A stretch of DNA of 49,022 nt from contig CAMYXV010000005.1 of the NCBI GenBank assembly GCA_947303055.1, positions 1 through 49,022 of the forward strand, given 5' to 3'. The notes beneath the pieces are model-generated. The model saw only the letters and a list, made by a program, of their open reading frames with translations. It was not told where the DNA came from and ran no database searches. Made by a program: the position numbers and the translations under genes. Of this stretch, positions 41,263-48,936 are shown piece by piece (the first letter of the stretch is position 1; every line of letters begins with the position of its first letter). Source of the stretch: an uncultured Bacteroidales bacterium (GTDB lineage Bacteria; Bacteroidota; Bacteroidia; Bacteroidales; F082).

Positions 41263-42759
41263 TTAACTCAAAAATGGCCCAATCAAGCCTTCAATGGCTT
41301 CGTTTTGGGTCTTTTTCTTGATGTTGGAGCGGTATTTCGCCACAGTGTTCTCGCGCAGGTCGAGGATGTCTGCCATCTCCTTCACGCGGAAGCCAAAGAA
41401 AGAAAAAACACAGATGTCGAGTTCAGTTTCGTTCAAGTCGGGATAGGTGGCTTTCAGTTGGGCCAAAGCTTCGGGATAAGCCCCATTGAACACTTCGATG
41501 ATGCGCTTGCCTGTGTTGTTGAGGCGGTCGTTATAAATGGCCACCGCTTTCAGGCGCAGCGTTTCCATTTCCTTGGCCTCCAACGTGCCGCGCGCCTCTT
41601 GCAAGTCGCGGCTGATAACTTCGTGCTGCTCAGCCATTTTTTTCTTGTAACGACGATGGTAAACGAAAAAAGCCACAAACACCATCAAAACCAACAATCC
41701 AATGACCATTGATATCCAAAGCCGAGCAGCCCTATTATTCGATGCTGCTTTGTCCCTCAGATATTCATTCAGCATCGGCATGGCTTCGCCATTATGGTTC
41801 GCCCTCAAAACCTGTTTTTCTTGATAAGTCTTCACAAGGTTGTAATAAGGCATCGCCTTCAAGGTGTCGCCCATTTCCTCATAGCAATCGGCCAGGCCAA
41901 AGGCTGCCTGTGCCTTAAAGTGTTCGTCGTTCGTCTCATAAGCTTTTTCAAGATAGGCCACTGCCAAATCATACTCTTGCCTTAGATAATAGATAAAAGC
42001 CATCTCGACACAATTCCGATAATAAAGAATGAAAGTGGTATCAATCAATTCACGGGCTTTCGCAAAATGCAAAAGTGCGGAGTCGTATTGATGGCTATGA
42101 CGCAGACTGTTGGCCAATGCATTTTCCAGCATGGCCGTTTCGTAAGGGAAATGTCGGGCATCAGTTATGGCAAGTCCACCATCACAATAATAATAGGCGG
42201 AATCGCCTTCACCAGCCTTGCCGAAACGCTCATACAACAGGCTAATATTGGCCATAGATCTGAGCATCCATGATGTGTCGCCTACGGCGGAGGCATAGTC
42301 CAAGCCCAGTCGGCCAAGTTGGGTGCTGCTTTGTTCATCTGAAAAAATGTGAGCGATACGCGATGTAATGAAATGTATTTTGCTGTAGAGACGGCCAACA
42401 GGCGCTTGCGAAGCCTCGAAATGCGCATCCAACAGGTTCAAGGCTTGCAGCAGTTGCGTTGTTGCTTGCTCCATTTTGTCTTGTCCATAAAGCAAACTCC
42501 CCAAAAGATAATGGCAACGTGCCTGCATCCAAAGATGGCGACAAGTACTATCCTCATCGTAAAATGCCAGGGCTGGCATCAGGATGGTATCCGATACAAG
42601 GATACCTTTGGCATCGCAAATGATGGTTTCCACCGAATCAAGAAGCGTAGTGTATCCCTCATCTTGGCTATTGATGGGAGATAAAAAGTCGCAGTCCCGC
42701 TTGGTGCAGGCTATCAATACGACGAGAATCAAGAGTCCTATGGACAAATTCCGTTTCAT
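41263..42759 (-). CDS. Membrane-anchored TPR-HTH transcriptional regulator (regulator A)
   Basis: The 498-aa protein starts MKRNLSIGLLILVVLIAC, a signal with lipobox LIAC (Cys18). A TPR-like helical region (about 70-320), one membrane helix (about 347-367, WISMVIGLLVLMVFVAFFV), a coiled coil (about 374-410) and a LuxR-type HTH at the end (NETELDICVFSFFGFRVKE to ENTVAKYRSNIKKK) follow. The predicted topology is a periplasmic sensor and a cytoplasmic DNA-binding domain. The -7 box lies only 5 nt before the ATG. Regulator B (47136) has the same plan. It is directly upstream of the IgGFc-like operon, its likely target. Confidence 0.8.
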   Translation of the reverse strand: MKRNLSIGLLILVVLIACTKRDCDFLSPINSQDEGYTTLLDSVETIICDAKGILVSDTILMPALAFYDEDSTCRHLWMQARCHYLLGSLLYGQDKMEQATTQLLQALNLLDAHFEASQAPVGRLYSKIHFITSRIAHIFSDEQSSTQLGRLGLDYASAVGDTSWMLRSMANISLLYERFGKAGEGDSAYYYCDGGLAITDARHFPYETAMLENALANSLRHSHQYDSALLHFAKARELIDTTFILYYRNCVEMAFIYYLRQEYDLAVAYLEKAYETNDEHFKAQAAFGLADCYEEMGDTLKAMPYYNLVKTYQEKQVLRANHNGEAMPMLNEYLRDKAASNNRAARLWISMVIGLLVLMVFVAFFVYHRRYKKKMAEQHEVISRDLQEARGTLEAKEMETLRLKAVAIYNDRLNNTGKRIIEVFNGAYPEALAQLKATYPDLNETELDICVFSFFGFRVKEMADILDLRENTVAKYRSNIKKKTQNEAIEGLIGPFLS

Positions 42760-42764
42760 CGCCG

Positions 42765-42772
42765 CAAAGATA
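42765..42772 (-). promoter_or_regulatory. -7 box (TATCTTTG) of regulator A, 5 nt from the start codon
   Basis: The minus strand reads TATCTTTGCGGCGATG. The transcript would start at or next to the ATG, so a leaderless mRNA is likely. The box lies 10 bp past the stop of the C10 protease gene. Confidence 0.65.
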
Positions 42773-42782
42773 GACAAAATCT

Positions 42783-45335
42783 TTATTTCATCACCGTCAC
42801 TCGCAACGTATAATTTTTCCCTTCCGCATCCACAATCCTGAACAGATACAAACCATCCACCAAGCTTTCCACAGAGATGCGATCGGCATTCTCTGCGCTT
42901 CTCACCAACTGACCTAAGGTGTTATACACCTGTATCACAGCAGCTTCAACGCCTTCAATCGTCACCCTGTCCCTTGCGGGATTGGGATAGACCGTCACCT
43001 CGCTTGCACTCGCTTCATCCAGGCCGTCCACCGACCAATACACCCTCACGAAATACTCAAACTCGTTGTACTTCGAGCGTGCTGGTGCCGAGTAGCAGTC
43101 GATGGCTTGGTAGTAGGCCACCACCTTATACAGATAGAAAGTCTCGTCCTCCAGAGTGGTGTTATCTGTATAAGAAGTGGCACTGGCACTGAGCGTCTTG
43201 ATTTTCTGCCAGTTCATGTCGGCTTCCTTGGTGCGGTAGATGTAATACCCTGAGAGGCCGTCATGCGGCTGCGGCGTTACCCAAGTCAGTTTCACCTTGT
43301 TGTTGTTGGTCATCTCAAACCAAAGGTTGGAGGCAGGCTGGCAATCGTCGCCCACGGTGGCACAAGCCTCATTGGTCGGGTCGCTTTCGCCGCCTTCACA
43401 GAAGGCCGTCACAAAATAGCAATTGCCGCCATAGCTTGGCTCTTCGTCTATAAACCCTGTTTCCTGTCCCAATATCGTGGCCAACATAGTTCCGTCTCGA
43501 TACACATTGTATTTCTCTGCTTCGGCTGAATCGAACCAATCCAACACGATATGGTCGCCTTCTGCAAAGGCATACAAGTCGATAGGCATTCCACAATCCA
43601 TGCCGTTGCCGCAACTATTGTTGGTCTGAAGGAAAACGCCTTCCTCGATGCCGTCCAAAGGACCGGAATAGGAATAGACAATCTGTTGCTCAGCGTCCTT
43701 GATGACGAAACTCACATCGCTGACGGTGCTGCTTCCTTTGGCCCAGGCGAACGAGACGTGGCCTAAAGGCACCGCGACGGTCAGCGTCTCGCTGCTGGAA
43801 TGGGCCGTTACCGATTCCATCAATTGCATCGCGTTGTTGATTACCTGTATGGAAGCCCCTTGCCAGCCGTTGAAGAAGGTAGTGCCTGCCACAATGGTCC
43901 AGTTGCAGGAAGGCCCGAAGCGTACTCCGCTTTCAGTGGCAATCCTGCCATGGTGGCCGTCGTTCACCGCATACACTTGATAATCGTGCAGACCGTAAAA
44001 CGGTACCTCGTCGGTGATTTCCATAGCCGCTCCAGGAGTAACATTGTCTTGGGTGTAAACCACCCTGCCATCACGTTTGACGACTATCTGGTCGATATGC
44101 GTCAAGTTGCTGTTGTTTAAGGCCTTCGTGGGGTTGTCCCAATGCACGGTGCAGATATAGGAGTCATCGGAAAGCGGTTGCACACTCAGATTGGTGGGTT
44201 CTTTAGGCGTGGCGTTGTAGACTCCGAGCGGTAGGGCATCTGCTATCATCTTTTGTGCCAAATTCCATGTCTGGTTATAGGTTTGCAGATTGTCGATGCT
44301 AAACCAGCCGTCAAGGGCACCGCCCCAGCTCCAGTTGATGTGAAACAGGCCGTTGTCGTCGTAGCCGTCGCAGATAAAAGAATGCCCCATGCTTCCGCCA
44401 TCAGTACCGGCATACAAGATGGGAATGCCCATGTCCAAGGCATCGCGCATCATACCCACCCATTCGTCGTAGGGGTAATCGTCCCGTAGCAGGTTGTGCG
44501 AAGTGCCGTAGCCGAAATAGGCAGTCATCGCTGAAGGGATGCTCTGGTGCAAGGCACCGCTGGCCGAGGGTCCGTAGTTCATATCAACGCTTACCCCGCA
44601 ATGGAATATCAGGGTGCCCACATAAGGTTCGTTCTCGTGCAACGACTCTGGCATCTCGTCCCAATGATAGATAGTTTCACCGAAATTGGCGTTGAGAGTG
44701 CCATAGAGGTAGCTGTTGTATGAATGCGAGCCGGTGCCTTGCTGGGGATAGTTCCAATACTTCATCACCTGTGCCATCGAGGTGGCTACGCAACCTGCAT
44801 AAGCTTGGCCACAAGGCCCGTTCACGTCTTTTGGACAGCATGAGTTGTAGTAGCAGTCTTGGTCCCAATGCGTGGCAATCAAAGGTTGGACGACTACCGT
44901 TTTCGAGCTCTGTGTTTTGCCGCAGCGTTCAAGGTTTTCCCATTCCTGGGCGATCACAAAGTCGGCTTTTTTGAGGTTTTCTTCCGCAAAGTCAACGGAT
45001 TGGCCGTAACCGTCGAGGAAGTACCTCAAGCCATCAGGGATGTTTTCCGTGTCAAAAGCTCCCGTTTCGGAATAGCCGAGAATGGGGCTGGTAAGGTCAC
45101 AGGCAGAGATGATGACGAAGCCGTCAGGGATGCCGTTGAAGACATGATACGAAGGGAAGCCCTTCTCGGTGAGCGTTGTGCCGACCCATTCCAACTGGGT
45201 GCTCTCGGCAAAGTTGGCCTCGACGAATTTCATACCCAAAGCCTTAGCGCGTTGTGCATCCACGGTTCCTGCAAAGGCAGAAGCCGATGCCAGCAGCAGA
45301 ACTGCCAATAAGTTGTAGAATCTGAAGTTTTTCAT
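42783..45335 (-). CDS. C10-family cysteine protease (streptopain/interpain-like), T9SS-secreted, second copy
   Basis: The 850-aa preproprotein has a signal peptide (ending ASASAFAG) and a propeptide (about 24-140, GFVIISACDLTSPILGYSE). The C10 domain has Cys182 in AYAGCVATSMAQVMKYW and His318 in SMGHSFICDGYDDNGLFHINWSWGG, and fibronectin-III-like domains follow. The tail is CTD-1-like (VYPNPARDRVTIEG to NYTLRVTVMK), unlike the tail of the paralogue at 8169. The enzyme would be activated by propeptide removal outside the cell. It lies 20 bp after the beta-helix gene and is probably co-transcribed with it from 47023. Confidence 0.9.
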   Translation of the reverse strand: MKNFRFYNLLAVLLLASASAFAGTVDAQRAKALGMKFVEANFAESTQLEWVGTTLTEKGFPSYHVFNGIPDGFVIISACDLTSPILGYSETGAFDTENIPDGLRYFLDGYGQSVDFAEENLKKADFVIAQEWENLERCGKTQSSKTVVVQPLIATHWDQDCYYNSCCPKDVNGPCGQAYAGCVATSMAQVMKYWNYPQQGTGSHSYNSYLYGTLNANFGETIYHWDEMPESLHENEPYVGTLIFHCGVSVDMNYGPSASGALHQSIPSAMTAYFGYGTSHNLLRDDYPYDEWVGMMRDALDMGIPILYAGTDGGSMGHSFICDGYDDNGLFHINWSWGGALDGWFSIDNLQTYNQTWNLAQKMIADALPLGVYNATPKEPTNLSVQPLSDDSYICTVHWDNPTKALNNSNLTHIDQIVVKRDGRVVYTQDNVTPGAAMEITDEVPFYGLHDYQVYAVNDGHHGRIATESGVRFGPSCNWTIVAGTTFFNGWQGASIQVINNAMQLMESVTAHSSSETLTVAVPLGHVSFAWAKGSSTVSDVSFVIKDAEQQIVYSYSGPLDGIEEGVFLQTNNSCGNGMDCGMPIDLYAFAEGDHIVLDWFDSAEAEKYNVYRDGTMLATILGQETGFIDEEPSYGGNCYFVTAFCEGGESDPTNEACATVGDDCQPASNLWFEMTNNNKVKLTWVTPQPHDGLSGYYIYRTKEADMNWQKIKTLSASATSYTDNTTLEDETFYLYKVVAYYQAIDCYSAPARSKYNEFEYFVRVYWSVDGLDEASASEVTVYPNPARDRVTIEGVEAAVIQVYNTLGQLVRSAENADRISVESLVDGLYLFRIVDAEGKNYTLRVTVMK

Positions 45336-45355
45336 TGTATTCTGTTTTAATAGGT

Positions 45356-46981
45356 TTATTCTTTAATCCACTTTCCTGATTCTGTTAAGGTCCCTGAGCT
45401 TGTTGAAGGTCCTACCATCCTCCAAAAATACATTCCAGAGGGCCAATCTTCGGTAGCAATGCTTATCGAATAGCCCTCAATCTGCTGCTCAATCATTTTC
45501 CTGCCATTCAGGTCATAAACCGCCACAACAGCATCCTCCCAATCGGTCAAGACATGCAGCACATCCCTGCCAGGATTGGGATAAACGGTATTCGAGGCGA
45601 TTTGTTCCTCCACTGCGTCCCAATCGGGAGCCTCGATGGCGCCAAGGTCGATGCGACCGTTAATGACACGCGGATTGCCTGAAAAGTCAGTGTCGGGATA
45701 GTATTGGCTCATATTAGTGGCACCCTCATTGAGGCAGGGCGAGGTCTCGGTGAGCGACCAGTGGAAAGGCACGGTTGAATGGTCATACTCGGAACCGATG
45801 CCTAAAGTAGGATGGAGGAATTGCGGGTCTTCGCAAATTGTACCTTCGTACCCATCTGGACAACTAACACAATTGTTGAAAATGGTGGGGTCGGGATGGG
45901 AAGGGTCCATGCGCTCAAAGTGGATCTGGGGTAGGGTTTGTGGATAAAAATCGTATCGGTCGTTGCCATAGACGATGTTGTTGTAGATTTTCTGCTGCCC
46001 GTTAGTCCAGATGCCAGAGCCATTGTCGTTCATGAAACCCTCACTTTGGTTGTTTACGATCGTGTTGTTATAATAATGGGAATAGTTAGGGGCCGTAGTA
46101 CCCAGCACGGGCGAATAGCCTTCGTTGTTGACGATAATATTGTCGTGGAAACGCCCCACGCCTTCCCAGCCGAGATACGCCGTACTGCCGTGGTTGCCGT
46201 GGATGTAGTTGTTATAGACCTGAGGCCCTGAAGCCGACAGCGACAATTCACCGACATGCATGTCCAAGGCCGTGCCATACGTGCCAGTGTTGTTGTAAAA
46301 CTCGCAATTCCTCACCGTGAAATGCCGCAAGCCGCCCATCGAAATGCTTGCACCCCACCATGCATAATTGTCGTGGAAAATGCAATGCTCTACAAGAATT
46401 GTCCCGGGATTGAGCACATATATACCGCCGCCACCACTACCACTTGGCGAACTGGTGTTGTGTTCATTACGATTCTGCGAGAAACGGCAATGGTCGAAAT
46501 GACAGTATTTCTTGTTTCTCACCTCAACGCCAGCACCAAACCTCTCCCCCTCGGGTGCGCCCGAGATAATCTTTCCGAACTTCACCTCGCAATACTCCAT
46601 GACCACACTGTCTTGGGCGCTGCTCTGGTCGGAAAGCAAGTGGATGCCGTGCCAGCCCGTTTCCATTGTAGGATTGTAGAAATCGGTAGTGTCGCGGGCG
46701 GTGAAGACGACTGGATACTTGTCCGCACCCAAAGCATAAAACGAGCCATTGTGTACGGTGATGCGGTAATAGCCCTCCGCAATCACCCAAGTCCCGCGTT
46801 CAATGGTAAGGCAAGCTGAGCCGCCTTCATCTGGCTCGATGACGACATCACCTATGAGTCTTACCGTGTCGGCATCCCAAAGCACTTGGCCGTGGTATTC
46901 TCCCGACACCTCGATGGTCTGTGCTGCAAGCGGAGCCGTCAGCAAGGCCATCCAAAATGCAAAAACCAAACTTTTCTTCAT
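45356..46981 (-). CDS. Right-handed beta-helix T9SS protein with choice-of-anchor-Q-like region
   Basis: The 541-aa protein starts at MKKSLVFAFWMALLTAPLAAQ (46981); the track start at 47074 precedes the promoter. Residues about 90-370 are parallel beta-helix coils (VEHCIFHDNYAWWGASIS, VRNCEFYNNTGTYG, YNNIVYGNDRYDF). ETSPCLNEGATN to NGRIDLGAIEA resembles the choice-of-anchor Q end common in secreted beta-helix proteins, often polysaccharide-active or binding. CTD-2 (VYPNPGRDVLHVLT) follows, with a degenerate dispersed repeat giving GPSTSSGTLTES before GKWIKE. It is the first gene behind the conserved promoter at 47023. Confidence 0.8.
   Translation of the reverse strand: MKKSLVFAFWMALLTAPLAAQTIEVSGEYHGQVLWDADTVRLIGDVVIEPDEGGSACLTIERGTWVIAEGYYRITVHNGSFYALGADKYPVVFTARDTTDFYNPTMETGWHGIHLLSDQSSAQDSVVMEYCEVKFGKIISGAPEGERFGAGVEVRNKKYCHFDHCRFSQNRNEHNTSSPSGSGGGGIYVLNPGTILVEHCIFHDNYAWWGASISMGGLRHFTVRNCEFYNNTGTYGTALDMHVGELSLSASGPQVYNNYIHGNHGSTAYLGWEGVGRFHDNIIVNNEGYSPVLGTTAPNYSHYYNNTIVNNQSEGFMNDNGSGIWTNGQQKIYNNIVYGNDRYDFYPQTLPQIHFERMDPSHPDPTIFNNCVSCPDGYEGTICEDPQFLHPTLGIGSEYDHSTVPFHWSLTETSPCLNEGATNMSQYYPDTDFSGNPRVINGRIDLGAIEAPDWDAVEEQIASNTVYPNPGRDVLHVLTDWEDAVVAVYDLNGRKMIEQQIEGYSISIATEDWPSGMYFWRMVGPSTSSGTLTESGKWIKE
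45394..45408. repeat. Degenerate dispersed repeat CTGAGCTTGTTGAAG (copy 7, inside CTD-2)
   Basis: Two substitutions from the core. It encodes GPSTSSGT at the same place in the sorting domain as the other copies. Confidence 0.7.
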
Positions 46982-47022
46982 GGCATAAAATGTTTTTGAT
47001 GGTACTTTTTTGTTCGTGCCTC

Positions 47023-47113
47023 CAAAATTATATAAAAAATTACGGGAAAAATCAACGGCTATGGCCAAGTACATATTTTTTCTTGAAACCCATCTTGATA
47101 ATCAACGAGTTAC
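47023..47113 (-). promoter_or_regulatory. Beta-helix/C10 operon promoter with conserved upstream element (regulon member B)
   Basis: The plus-strand reading is CAAAATTATA (-7), A-tracts, CAACGGCT at offset 30 and GTACATATT at offset 46-54, then TTTTCTTGAAA and TTGATAATCAA, an 11-bp palindrome. A second AGTACATATTTTTCTT starts at 47122, 54 bp further upstream. Confidence 0.7.
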
Positions 47114-47135
47114 AATAAAAAAGTACATATTTTTC

Positions 47136-48800
47136 TTACTCCAAAGCCGTGGAATTAGGGTCAAAATCACCCTTGTTTTTAAGGTAGGAACGGTATTTTG
47201 CCACCGTGTTTTCGCTCAGGCCGAGCAGGTCGGCCTCTTCCTTGATGCGGAAACCGAGAAACGTCAAAACGACAAGGTTGCGCTCCGTCTTGCTGAGGTC
47301 GGGGTAGGCCGACTTCATCTTCTCGATGCCTTTGGGATAAGCCGATTCAAACGCCTCCATGATGCGCTGCAGCCGATCTTTCTGTCCAGACTGGTAGATG
47401 GCATTGGCCTGTTGCTGCAGCATCTCCTTCTGCTGTGCCGTGAGTTGCTCCAATTCGGTATGTAGTAGGCTTTGTGCCTCGCGAAGGCGTGAAGCTTCGG
47501 CTTCCTTGCGTCGTCTGTAGAAATAGACGAATAGTGCCAAGAGGGCCAACACGACCAACAGCAGAGTCAACAGCACATACAGCCTCGTGCTTTTCCGTTG
47601 ATGCGCCTCTTCCTGCTGTTGCAGCTCCTCTTGCTTGTCGAACTCCTCCTGTACCATCACCATATCCTTCATGTTGGCTTCGGGATGCTCCATAGTCAGC
47701 AGACGTTCGGAATACTCGATGGCGTTCTTTTCGTCGCCCAATGCCTTGTATGACTCGTAGAGATACCGATACAATTCATAGTTCTCAAAAAACCTGTCAA
47801 TGGACTGGCCCACAGCGATGGATTGCTCGCCATAATAGATACAGGAGTCGTATTGCTGCATGTGGAAATATGTGTCAGAGAGCGTTTCGAGCAAGGACTG
47901 CTGATGATAGCCATACGCATAGTCCGCTGTGTCGGTCAAGCCTTCCAGTCCGGCTTTGGCTTCCTCGACGGCATGGCTGAGCAGTTGCTGCCGTTCCTCC
48001 TCGGTCTCATAATGGTTTTGGTCGACACAATAGTTGTAATAAAAAGCAAGGTTGTCGTGGAATACGGCACATTCGTTGGCGTAGCCGAGAGCTTCGGCAG
48101 ATTGCAGGCCTTTTTGGAAATAGGCCAGACAGCTGTCGTATTCATTGGTGCCAAGATAGGCGTAGCCAAGCATGTAGGCCGAGCTCAGGCGGTTGTAATG
48201 GTCGCCCGTCTTGGCGAAATACGCATCTGCCTGCGTCAAAGGGGGAATGGCATCAGCGATGTAGACCGAGGCTCCGTAAATCATGCCGAGTTCGAGATAG
48301 ATGAAATACTTGCTTTTCTCGATGACCTCTTGCTCATTGGTGGGCGTTGGGGAGAATGCCACTAAGCGTTTATCCACATGGCGGCAACTTTCGATGCTGC
48401 TGCGGGCTTTCAGCATGGCATCCAGGGCAATCTGCTTAGGCTGTTGCTGATTCGTTGTCTTGTTTCCCATGAGCCAATAGGTCCAGGCCTCATGGTATTT
48501 GTCCCTGCCGCCGACAAACTGCGCTTCAGCCACTTGCAGCAGCGAGTCGAACTCTACATCATATCTTTTATCGTTACCGATGAGCAGGGCCTTCAGCAGA
48601 CAGTAATGCGCCCGTTCCTTCTCCGAAAGTGCCTCCACATTCAGCGTGTCGAGGATCCGCATCGCGCTGTCCGGGTTCTGTTGGTAGAAGCACTCCACGC
48701 GATAGAGCATGTCCTCCTCCTGCGGAGGCACCTCATGCTTGGCACAAGCAGCCATCATCCCAACCAAAATCAGAAGCCCTATGTAAAAAATCCGTTTCAC
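47136..48800 (-). CDS. Membrane-anchored TPR-HTH transcriptional regulator (regulator B)
   Basis: The 554-aa protein uses a GTG start (48800): MKRIFYIGLLILVGMMAAC, with a lipobox (Cys19). TPR-like repeats span about 55-370 (YAYLGTNEYDSCLAYFQKG, LYESYKALGDEKNAIEYSE). They are followed by a membrane helix (about 407-428), a long coiled coil (about 430-470) and a LuxR-type HTH (SKTERNLVVLTFLGFRIKE to ENTVAKYRSYLKNK, about 503-542). It has the same architecture as regulator A. The promoter box is 4 nt from the GTG. It lies directly upstream of the beta-helix/C10 protease operon, the probable target. Confidence 0.8.
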   Translation of the reverse strand: MKRIFYIGLLILVGMMAACAKHEVPPQEEDMLYRVECFYQQNPDSAMRILDTLNVEALSEKERAHYCLLKALLIGNDKRYDVEFDSLLQVAEAQFVGGRDKYHEAWTYWLMGNKTTNQQQPKQIALDAMLKARSSIESCRHVDKRLVAFSPTPTNEQEVIEKSKYFIYLELGMIYGASVYIADAIPPLTQADAYFAKTGDHYNRLSSAYMLGYAYLGTNEYDSCLAYFQKGLQSAEALGYANECAVFHDNLAFYYNYCVDQNHYETEEERQQLLSHAVEEAKAGLEGLTDTADYAYGYHQQSLLETLSDTYFHMQQYDSCIYYGEQSIAVGQSIDRFFENYELYRYLYESYKALGDEKNAIEYSERLLTMEHPEANMKDMVMVQEEFDKQEELQQQEEAHQRKSTRLYVLLTLLLVVLALLALFVYFYRRRKEAEASRLREAQSLLHTELEQLTAQQKEMLQQQANAIYQSGQKDRLQRIMEAFESAYPKGIEKMKSAYPDLSKTERNLVVLTFLGFRIKEEADLLGLSENTVAKYRSYLKNKGDFDPNSTALE

Positions 48801-48804
48801 GCCA

Positions 48805-48812
48805 CAAAATTA
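48805..48812 (-). promoter_or_regulatory. -7 box (TAATTTTG) of regulator B, 4 nt from the start codon
   Basis: The minus strand reads TAATTTTGTGGCGTG, where GTG is the start. As for regulator A, a leaderless transcript is likely. Confidence 0.6.
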
Positions 48813-48842
48813 CTCAAAATCCATCAAATTCAATCAAAAAAT

Positions 48843-48885
48843 TCCCCCCTTTCAAAAAGGGGTGCCACACAGCGGCAGGGGAGTC
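48843..48885. repeat. Double-hairpin REP-like repeat, copy 2 (diverged)
   Basis: CCCCCCTTTCAAAAAGGGG then GTGCC...GGCAGGGGAGTC. Same layout as 24959-24997 and again followed by TTAGCACG units. Confidence 0.7.
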
Positions 48886-48888
48886 TAT

Positions 48889-48921
48889 CGTTAGCACGTT
48901 AGCACGTAAGCACGCATAACG
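48889..48921. repeat. TTAGCACG-type repeat array
   Basis: CGTTAGCACG, TTAGCACG, TAAGCACG and CATAACG: the most regular 8-bp array in the window. Confidence 0.8.
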
Positions 48922-48936
48922 AAACCCCTATCCCCA

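Noticed and set aside
11361-47074. Integron-like system with the recombinase shuffling cargo cassettes
   Set aside because: The repeats between cargo genes do not resemble attC or core sites of the recombinase, genes keep their own promoters, and homologous recombination explains the mosaic structure. Kept only as a weak idea.
48889-48921. TTAGCACG tandem units as a CRISPR array
   Set aside because: Units are 8-9 bp with no spacers of constant length, and no cas genes are present.
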